Shown here one piece after another: positions 57,470 through 64,000 of a DNA stretch of 64,000 nucleotides (its first letter is position 1; each line of letters opens with the position of its first letter). A program made the position numbers and the translations under genes. The stretch comes from UBA1660 sp964462035 (GTDB taxonomy: Bacteria > Myxococcota_A > Polyangia > Polyangiales > Houyiibacteriaceae), in contig CAYXAP010000025.1 of NCBI GenBank assembly GCA_964462035.1, forward strand, positions 1 through 64,000, read 5' to 3'. Below the pieces are notes generated by a model. The model was not told the DNA's origin and did not search any database. It was given only the letters and a program-made list of their open reading frames with translations.

Positions 57470-60400
57470 GGCTCCCACATCAGGTCGGTCGACCAGTTGG
57501 TCGGGACGTCGTAGGTGCCGGACCACACGAGGCTCCGGGGCAGCACGAACTCGATGCGCGCGCCGCCAGTGACGGACCCTCCGCCACCATCGCTGTTGGC
57601 TCCACCGCCCACGTAGCCCTCCACATACGCGCCGAGAATCACGTCGTCGAGCGCGTCGGGAATGAGTTGATCGGCCTGGAAGCCAACCCGTAGCGTGGCC
57701 TTCCCCCCCTCCGATTCGATGCCGAAGACGGGGATGTATTCGCCGAGCTCCTGACGGGTGACGGAGCTGAGCACACCGGCGAAGAGACCGGTGAGGAAGG
57801 ACGCCGCCTGCTGAGTGGCGGTCTCGGACGAAGCCCCCGGCCGCCCGCGAACCAGGAGCTGGATGGCCTCCGAGTTGCTGATGCTCGCGTCGCGGGAAGA
57901 CGAGAAGTCGAGCTCGGGTCGGAGCAGTCGGCCCGTGATCTTCGCGGTGATGAGCTCGCCCGAGCCGAGGTCGTGGACCGCTTCGATGTCGACGGAAGGG
58001 TCGACCGAGTTGCCGCCGGTGAAGCGGACCTCACCACGCTTGAACTCGAACTCCTTGCCCATGATCGAGATGAAGCCGCGTCGGATCTGCACCGGACCGC
58101 TCATCCGTACGTCCTCGCCATCGAGCACCACCGTCAGCCGGGGATGGACCTGAACCGAGAAGTCGTCGCGGCGAACCCAGAAGGGCACGGACGTGAGCTG
58201 GATCTCGGTGCGGTCCGCGATCTCACTCTCGCCCGCCTCGGCCTCTTCGGTCTCGACCTCGACCACTTCGTCGGGATCGAAGCCCGGTTGGTCCTCGTAG
58301 ATGACGTCCGAGTGCTGCGCGAGCGGCTGGAGCGTGCGACCGAGGTCCATCGGCAGCCGAACGTCGGTCCGTCGCATGCGGACTCGGACGCGGTTCACCT
58401 CGGGGCCGAAGTCCGCCTCGATCTCGGTGTTGGTGTCGAGGTACGCGTAGACCACGCCCTCGACCCGGAGCGGGAAGTCGTCGCTGTGGACCTGGAGGCG
58501 GGCGGACCCCGGGAGCCAGCCCTCGAGCTCGATGTCGCCATCCACCCGCACGTCGCCATCGCGGTCCGCGAAACGCAGCCCGTCGATGGTCACGGTCTGG
58601 TCGTGGAGGGCCAAGCCCCCATTCAGGTCCTCGATGCGCAGATAGGGCTGGCGAAGCACGAAGCCGACCTGACCCATGTGAAGCTGCCCCTCGACGTCGA
58701 CCTCGGTGCCGACGCCGCTCACCTGCACGTCGCCGTCGATCGTGCCGTGCGGCTCCGAGAGGATCGGCACCGCAGCCAGCAACGGCTGGACCGGCGCTTC
58801 GTCGAAGCGCACGTGCCCTCGCCAGCGCCCATCCTCGGGGATCGCCGGGACCAGGATGTCGCCGCCCCACCGAACCGGCGACCGACCGTCGAACTGCATC
58901 GCCACCCGATCGTCCGCGCTCAGGTCTCCACTGAACTCCGCCTGCGTGGCGTCGAGCGTCCCCTCGATGCGCAGGTCCAGCGGCTCGCTCCCGCCCACCG
59001 ACAAGGCCGCGACCGAGCCGTGGACGTCGACCCGCGGCTCGGCGTCGAAGAGGTCGACCCCATCGACGTCGAGGTCCAGGGTCCCGCTCGCCGTCTCGCA
59101 CACGATGGGGACGTCGTGGAGTGGGAGCCCGCGAGCTTCGATCGCGAGCTCGACCTCCGGGATGCGCTCCGGCGGGGTCTCGACCCACTCGTGGACCGGC
59201 GTCTCCACGAAAGCCTCCACGACGAGATTCTCGACCCCGCCCGCCTCGCCCACGACACGGACCTCGGTCTCGCCGTTCTCGAAGATCACGACGGTCCGCG
59301 CGCGCGGGGACCCCTGGCCGCAGCCGTCGGCCGTGGGATCGGTGTAGCGAGCCAGCACCTGGACCTGTCCGGTCATCGCCCGCAACGCCGACTCCAGCGG
59401 ATCCGGACCGCGGGCGGCGCTCTCACCGCCGGCGAAACGGCCCTGCGCGGAGACCGCGATCGGCACGTCCACCTGCGCGGGTGCTGGCAACGTCTGGACC
59501 GACTGCTCGGGCATCGAGAGCTCCACCGACCAAGGGGAGGCCAAGAAGCCGAGCGGTTGGTTCGAGAGGAGCCCGCGGAAGGTGAGATCGGAGGCCTGAC
59601 TCACCACGCTCGCGATGGGCGCGTTGGTGGTCCGGCGCAGGTCGACCTCGAGCCTGAGGTCGGACCCGGCGAGGCGCCCGTCGACCTTCACGTTCACCGG
59701 GTCGACGTCGGGCACGTCGAGCTCCCGGACGGAGATCAACGCGACCAGATCCGGTTCGTCGAGCGTCCCCCGGAAGGTGAGCTGGGTGTCGATCCGACCT
59801 TCGATGGCGGGCACTCCCTCCACGAGCTCCGGCACCAGCCCCAGCCGAAGGTCGGCCGTGGTGACCGTCGCGTCCCAGGTCGCTTCGGGCAACGAGCGCA
59901 ACGGTCGCCGGTCCGGGAGCTCCGCGCGAGCCTCCACCTGCGCCTGACCGTTGCCCTCCGAGTCCATGGAGAGCGTGAAGACCAAGAGCCGACCGCCCTC
60001 CCCGTCCGGTTGCAGGTCGATGTCCCACGCCGCCCGTTGGAAGTGCACGCCGTCGAGCTCGAGATCCTCGACCCGCCCCGCGGTGTCGAGCACCGGGCGA
60101 TCCATGGACCCGGTGAACTCGATCTCCGCCGAGGCGATGCCGCTGAGACCCAAGTCCCCCAGTCCGAAGCGCTTGGCGATGGTCTCCAGGTCCACCCGGT
60201 CCAGCTCGATGCGCGCATCGGATCCACGCCCGTTCAGGTCGAGGAAACCCTCGGCGGTGACCCCCATGTCGCCGGTCTGGAGCTGCATCCCCGCGAGCCG
60301 GACTCCGCGGGATGGATCGATTCGCGCCCGATTCAGTTCGATGGTGACGGGCTCCGGGAGCGGACCTCGCACCCGCGTGCGCCCATCGACGGTGACGGCG

Positions 60401-62172
60401 CCGCCCTGATCCACGGCCGCCACGAGGTTCAGGTCGGCATCGAGCTCCATGTCGGGAACCGAGCCACGGACGCCGCCATCGATCGCGTAGCGCCCACCCG
60501 GCCCGCCGCCAGCGATCGTCAACTCCGCGTGCTCGACGAAGGTGTCGTCGGCGCGCAGGTCCTCGGCACGCAGGCGTAGGTCCGCGCGGGGCGCGGGTAG
60601 GTCGCCCCGGGCGGTGCCGTTCACGTCGAGCGAGCGCGCCGTCAGCCACGGGAGCCGCAGGTTGCGGCCGGCCACCCGGCCCCGCGCGTCGACGAACATC
60701 GGATCGCCCTCGCCCGCGCCGGGCCGGAGCCGCACCCGGGCGTCGACGGTGAGCCCGCCGCCGACGGGCCCGTCGAGGACCTCTCGCAGGTTCGGGTCGG
60801 TGCCGAGGTTCGGTAGCTCGGCGTCGACCACCAGATCCATGGCGCCGTCGAATCCGATGCGCCCGGTGACGTCGAGGTGGCCACTGTCGCCCTCGAGGTG
60901 CGGCACGTCGAGCTCCAGGATTTCGAGATCGTCGTCGCCGAGCGAGGCCGCGGCGTGGAGCTGCGGCGCGCGATAGGTCTCGCCGTCGAGCGAGAAGGCG
61001 ACCGCTTCGCCGTCCACGACCACCCGGCGCCGACCGTCGTCGCCCGGCGGGTGCAGCTGCGCATCGATCGCGCCTTCGAAGCGCGACCCTTCCATGGGCG
61101 TGAGGACCGCGCCGAGATCGACGCCGCTGCTCTCGACGCGTGCGTCGATGCGCTCGAAGTCTTCGGAGAGGGTGGCGGTCGCGACCAGCGGTCCACCCGC
61201 CGTGTCGAGCTCGACCCGTGCATCGATCGCGTCGGCCAGGCTCCCGTCGACGGTGACTCGTCCGTCGACCGGTGCAGCCAAGAGCTCGGCCACCTCCGGC
61301 AACCCGGCGGCCTCGAGGGTGGCGGGGGACCCGCGGAAAGCGAGCTCCCCTCGGTACTGGTCCGGGTAGGACTCGCCCCAGATGGCCGTCACCGGACCCT
61401 CCACGAAGTCCCCGTCCACTCCTTCGACCCGAAGATCGACGTTCGACTCGGCGCCGGGCTCGAGCAGCCGCACCTCTCCGTCGAAACGCTCGATGGACGC
61501 CACCACCTGCTCGTCGGCCCGTCGGACGAGCTGGCCGTCGAGGTCCCGCACGGTCACGTCGATTCGGTCGTCGATGATGGCCTCCGCATCGAGCCGGAGG
61601 CCGCGGACGTCGAGCTCCGGGGTGAGCTGATCCACTCGGCCTGCTTCGAGCAGGATGTCCCGCACCACGATGTGAGGGAGATCGAGCGGTCCACTGCTCG
61701 GCTCCTCAGGTGAAGGCTCCACGGGCATGAAGGCGTTCGCGATGCGGAGCTCGCCGGCATCGTCGGCGCTCAGGTCGACGAAGGGGCCACGGACGTGGAC
61801 CCGGTCGACCACCAGCCGACCGAGGAAGAGATCGAGTCGGGAGACGTCCACCGAGGCCTCGTCGACCGAGAGCACGACCACGCCCTCGGCATCGCGGACG
61901 ACGAAGTCCTGGACCTCGACGTGGTCCAGACCGACGTGCTCGACGGTCATCGAGAAGTCGCCGGCCAAGGTCTCGTTCAGCAGTGGCGCGACCTCACCCG
62001 CGATGGCCTCGCGGGCCATCGAGGTGTCGAGGTGAACCAGGGTGCTGGCCAGCAGGGTCACCAGGGAGGCGAGGAGCCAGAAGAGGACCCAGCCCACCCG
62101 CCGGAGGAGGCGCCGCCCGAGACTCGGGGCGGGCCGGCGCTGTTCACCTCCTCCCGGCCCCGCGTCGTCCAT
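57466..62172 (-). CDS. tamB: Translocation and assembly module protein TamB
   Basis: A 1568-residue AsmA-clan protein with one N-terminal membrane helix (about 23-47) followed by a long run of beta strands forming a groove-like superhelix, typical of bridge-type lipid transporters. The closing DUF490-type domain (about 1250-1568) has SEAIQLLVRGRPG, QAASFLTGLFAGVLSSVTRQELGEYIPVFGIESEGG, and ends in an outer-membrane-facing aromatic tail (FVLPRSLVWSGTYDVPTNWSTDLMWEP). It is translationally coupled to the TamA-like gene by a four-base overlap. It probably spans the periplasm between the two membranes. Confidence 0.92.
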   Translation of the reverse strand: MDDAGPGGGEQRRPAPSLGRRLLRRVGWVLFWLLASLVTLLASTLVHLDTSMAREAIAGEVAPLLNETLAGDFSMTVEHVGLDHVEVQDFVVRDAEGVVVLSVDEASVDVSRLDLFLGRLVVDRVHVRGPFVDLSADDAGELRIANAFMPVEPSPEEPSSGPLDLPHIVVRDILLEAGRVDQLTPELDVRGLRLDAEAIIDDRIDVTVRDLDGQLVRRADEQVVASIERFDGEVRLLEPGAESNVDLRVEGVDGDFVEGPVTAIWGESYPDQYRGELAFRGSPATLEAAGLPEVAELLAAPVDGRVTVDGSLADAIDARVELDTAGGPLVATATLSEDFERIDARVESSGVDLGAVLTPMEGSRFEGAIDAQLHPPGDDGRRRVVVDGEAVAFSLDGETYRAPQLHAAASLGDDDLEILELDVPHLEGDSGHLDVTGRIGFDGAMDLVVDAELPNLGTDPNLREVLDGPVGGGLTVDARVRLRPGAGEGDPMFVDARGRVAGRNLRLPWLTARSLDVNGTARGDLPAPRADLRLRAEDLRADDTFVEHAELTIAGGGPGGRYAIDGGVRGSVPDMELDADLNLVAAVDQGGAVTVDGRTRVRGPLPEPVTIELNRARIDPSRGVRLAGMQLQTGDMGVTAEGFLDLNGRGSDARIELDRVDLETIAKRFGLGDLGLSGIASAEIEFTGSMDRPVLDTAGRVEDLELDGVHFQRAAWDIDLQPDGEGGRLLVFTLSMDSEGNGQAQVEARAELPDRRPLRSLPEATWDATVTTADLRLGLVPELVEGVPAIEGRIDTQLTFRGTLDEPDLVALISVRELDVPDVDPVNVKVDGRLAGSDLRLEVDLRRTTNAPIASVVSQASDLTFRGLLSNQPLGFLASPWSVELSMPEQSVQTLPAPAQVDVPIAVSAQGRFAGGESAARGPDPLESALRAMTGQVQVLARYTDPTADGCGQGSPRARTVVIFENGETEVRVVGEAGGVENLVVEAFVETPVHEWVETPPERIPEVELAIEARGLPLHDVPIVCETASGTLDLDVDGVDLFDAEPRVDVHGSVAALSVGGSEPLDLRIEGTLDATQAEFSGDLSADDRVAMQFDGRSPVRWGGDILVPAIPEDGRWRGHVRFDEAPVQPLLAAVPILSEPHGTIDGDVQVSGVGTEVDVEGQLHMGQVGFVLRQPYLRIEDLNGGLALHDQTVTIDGLRFADRDGDVRVDGDIELEGWLPGSARLQVHSDDFPLRVEGVVYAYLDTNTEIEADFGPEVNRVRVRMRRTDVRLPMDLGRTLQPLAQHSDVIYEDQPGFDPDEVVEVETEEAEAGESEIADRTEIQLTSVPFWVRRDDFSVQVHPRLTVVLDGEDVRMSGPVQIRRGFISIMGKEFEFKRGEVRFTGGNSVDPSVDIEAVHDLGSGELITAKITGRLLRPELDFSSSRDASISNSEAIQLLVRGRPGASSETATQQAASFLTGLFAGVLSSVTRQELGEYIPVFGIESEGGKATLRVGFQADQLIPDALDDVILGAYVEGYVGGGANSDGGGGSVTGGARIEFVLPRSLVWSGTYDVPTNWSTDLMWEP

Positions 62173-62280
62173 CTCGATATCTCTAGCGGTACCACCCAGA
62201 AAGGGAAGGGATGGCGCAGTTTTTCACCCTTTTGGGGTCGAGGGCGAAAACACGAGCGATCTCACGTATAAGAGGGGCAC

Positions 62281-63807
62281 ATGGATATCCGTTTCGCCGC
62301 AGGTCACGCGTGGATCTACGGATCCGCGGGGTTGTACCGATGCGCTCGCCCCGGAGAAGAGAGCGTGCCCATCTTGGGGCGCGAGGTCCTCCAGCTGGGC
62401 GGAGAGGCGCGCCCCTGGCTGCTCGGGGTCAAACCCAGCGGAACCGGGGGTTACCTACTCGACGGACAGGGTCGGCTGCTGAGCTTCATGGTCGGCAAGA
62501 AAGGCCCCGCTCGCTACGAAGTGGTCGATCGCCGGACCTATGCGCTCGAGATCCTCGACGAGAAGCACTGGGCGCTGGCCACTCGCGAGTCGCGCAACGT
62601 CGTGGTCCGCACCGGTCTGCCCGGCGCCGAGAATGCCCGTTTGAAGAGCCCTCGGACGGTGGACAAGACCCCATGGCCCGACGGGCTGCTCTGGGACGAC
62701 CCGGACGCGATCCCCTACACCCGGCGCAAGCGCTTCAGCGAAACCCCTGATCGACTGCGGATGCACGCCCGGGGCTCGGCGCTGGCTCTGGCGGACTCGG
62801 ACGCCGGCGTGCTGGCCCGTTGGTCCGAAGGGAACACGCACTGGGAGCTGGTCACGCGGGTGCCGATCCAGAAGGGCGGCACGCTGGAAGCCTGGCCGCT
62901 CGGCGAGGGGCTCACGGCTCACCTCGCTCTGAACGACGGCGCCGTCCTGCTCCACCTGGACGCGGCCGGCGAGGTGCTCGCGCACCTCGAGGTCGACGCG
63001 ATCCACGCGGCGGTCGCGGATGACACCCACGTCTATCTCCTGGCGGGCGACGAGCTCCGGCGGTGGACGCCAGGGGGCACGCTCGAGACGCTCCTGAAGG
63101 ACGACTCGCTGCGTGCCCGCGGCGACGCGCCACGGCTTCGGCTCGGGGCCGAGGGGCGGCTGCTCTACGGCGCCGACGACGAAGCGGTCTGGCTACACGC
63201 CGACGGCAGCGACTGGCAGGCGACGCCGATCGAGTCACCGGACGAGCCCCCCGAGGTGAAGGCGAAGCTCGCCAAGCCGAAGAAGCGCCGTCTCAAGGGC
63301 GAGCCGCGGCTGCAGCTCGATGGGTCCGTCGACCCGCAGAGCTGGGAGGGCGACGTCGGCGAGCTCGCGCTCGAGGTGGCGGTCGTGAACATGGGTGGCC
63401 CCGCCGAGGGGCTCACCATCGAGGTCGGAGGCCCGGCCCGCGGAAGCCTCTTCGAGACGGCGCGGGTCAAGGTGCAAGGCGCCGGCTGGAAGGAGCCCAA
63501 GACGCTCGAGCTGAAGGGTGGGCAGGCCTCGCTCGAGGCAAAGATCCCCGCAGGGGTGGAGATCCCGGATCCGCCGAAGTCGATCGCACGGAAGAAGTCC
63601 GACGCGAAGCAGTGGCGGTGGGATCAGATCCCCGACGACGCGCGGCTGCGGGTAACGCTCGAGGGCGAGGCGAAGAAGCGTGGCCAGGCGCTGCTGACGC
63701 TGCGCATCGGCCTCGCCGGTCACGGCCGGTCGGGGTCGGTGCTCCGTGGCCAGAGCCTCACCATCGGACCGCCGAAGCCGAAGCCCGAAGCCGAGCCCGA
63801 GGGCTAG
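62281..63807 (+). CDS. Propeller-like protein, unknown function
   Basis: A 508-residue protein without signal peptide. Residues about 1-320 are repeated strands with paired aromatic and glycine positions (RFAAGHAWIYGSAGLYRC, LLDGQGRLLSFMVG, VYLLAGDELRRWTPGG, LLYGADDEAVWLHADGSDW), suggesting a propeller. A Lys-rich hinge (KLAKPKKRRLKGE) leads to a C-terminal beta domain (ELALEVAVVNMGGPAEGLTIEVGG, ARVKVQGAGWKEPKTLELKGG, LLTLRIGLAGHGRSGS) and a Pro/Glu tail. No family is recognised. AGAGGGGC is the ribosome site. It is divergent from tamB. Lack of signal suggests cytoplasm, which is unusual for the many exported propellers here. Confidence 0.8.
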   Translation: MDIRFAAGHAWIYGSAGLYRCARPGEESVPILGREVLQLGGEARPWLLGVKPSGTGGYLLDGQGRLLSFMVGKKGPARYEVVDRRTYALEILDEKHWALATRESRNVVVRTGLPGAENARLKSPRTVDKTPWPDGLLWDDPDAIPYTRRKRFSETPDRLRMHARGSALALADSDAGVLARWSEGNTHWELVTRVPIQKGGTLEAWPLGEGLTAHLALNDGAVLLHLDAAGEVLAHLEVDAIHAAVADDTHVYLLAGDELRRWTPGGTLETLLKDDSLRARGDAPRLRLGAEGRLLYGADDEAVWLHADGSDWQATPIESPDEPPEVKAKLAKPKKRRLKGEPRLQLDGSVDPQSWEGDVGELALEVAVVNMGGPAEGLTIEVGGPARGSLFETARVKVQGAGWKEPKTLELKGGQASLEAKIPAGVEIPDPPKSIARKKSDAKQWRWDQIPDDARLRVTLEGEAKKRGQALLTLRIGLAGHGRSGSVLRGQSLTIGPPKPKPEAEPEG

Positions 63808-63809
63808 CG

Positions 63810-64000
63810 CTAGGGAGCGGTCGCCTGCTGGACCGAGCGCAGGTGGTCGTCGAGCACCGAGACCACCTCGCGCGGAAGCACGCGCGCGATCAGATCGGTG
63901 CCGCCGTCGATGCTGCGGAAGTCGACACCCTCGATGTGCTCGCGGAGCTCCTGCGCCGCGCGGTGCAGGAGGTAGACGTCGTCGAGCATGCCCACGAGCA
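63810..64000 (-). CDS. Partial gene, possible YkvA/DUF1232-like C terminus
   Basis: The frame runs off the window edge, so the N terminus is missing. What is seen is a C-terminal stretch reading LVGMLDDVYLLHRAAQELREHIEG followed by a helical tail (LPREVVSVLDDHLRSVQQATAP). The G(M/L)LDDVYLL piece resembles the final helix of the YkvA (DUF1232) family, where it follows an IPDFIPVLG segment not included here. The stop is TAG at 63810. Identity is tentative. Confidence 0.45.
   Translation of the reverse strand, partial: LVGMLDDVYLLHRAAQELREHIEGVDFRSIDGGTDLIARVLPREVVSVLDDHLRSVQQATAP

Noticed and set aside
57973..60579. An 868-residue plus-strand frame inside tamB
   Set aside because: Antisense to tamB, rich in repeated Val/Asp/Arg, no motif.
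62267..62272. TATAAG as a -10 promoter box for the 62281 gene
   Set aside because: It is only eight bases from the ATG and overlaps the ribosome site AGAGGGGC, which would be lost from a transcript starting there.

Overview
The window is about 70% G+C by eye and looks like a myxobacterium (Myxococcota), probably near the Sandaracinaceae/Polyangia. This is inferred from the kinds of genes present, not from any marker gene: MopE-type calcium-motif proteins, RCC1 repeats, an AgmX/PglI-type protein, a Hanks-type Ser/Thr kinase, a TIGR02147-type regulator, and a very large share of lipoproteins. Many of these lipoproteins have Asp/Gly/Ala-rich linkers after the lipid-anchor cysteine. No rRNA, tRNA, CRISPR array, insertion sequence, phage gene or replication origin was found, so this reads as stable chromosome.

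Layout. 1-9.4 kb: an HD-GYP/GAF signalling protein divergent from a GMC (cholesterol-oxidase-like) flavoenzyme; a VWA lipoprotein; an isolated LysR DNA-binding domain; methionine aminopeptidase; a MocR regulator divergent from a PPOX-GNAT fusion; a LysR regulator. 9.4-13.1 kb: a minus-strand operon of a propeller lipoprotein, a tetra-haem duplicated DHOR (DUF1111) cytochrome and a DUF192 lipoprotein. 13.2-22.2 kb: a carbohydrate-active cluster with a membrane GT2 synthase fused to a GH16 glucanase, a GT-C (family 39-like) enzyme, a propeller plus clan GH-A-like lipoprotein, a beta-rich lipoprotein and an AgmX-like protein. 22.3-29.6 kb: a PhaC-like hydrolase fused to an acyl-CoA synthetase-like domain, then a TIGR02147 regulator overlapping a GTETGNP lipoprotein gene and divergent from a propeller lipoprotein. 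29.8-39.7 kb: aldehyde dehydrogenase, metzincin lipoprotein, TetR, MopE-RCC1, lipase-like lipoprotein, metaxin-like GST and an RRM protein. 39.9-41.8 kb: a YeiH/YeiE-like divergent pair. 41.9-46.1 kb: DUF1554 lipoprotein, lipase and a cysteine-pair-repeat lipoprotein. 46.2-54.4 kb: acyl-CoA dehydrogenase, a kinase-TPR-lamin tail operon, quinone oxidoreductase and GlmS. 54.8-64 kb: a small lipoprotein, a TamB-TamA pair in which TamA looks lipidated (TamL-like), an unknown propeller-like protein and a gene cut off by the window edge.

How the genes fit together. The clearest functional units are the cytochrome operon, the glucan-like cluster, the TIGR02147 regulator/lipoprotein module, the kinase operon and the tamBA operon. 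The two most novel candidates are the GT2-GH16 fusion with its neighbours and the TIGR02147-GTETGNP-propeller module. About 17 of 42 protein genes encode likely lipoproteins, which suggests heavy investment in the cell surface.
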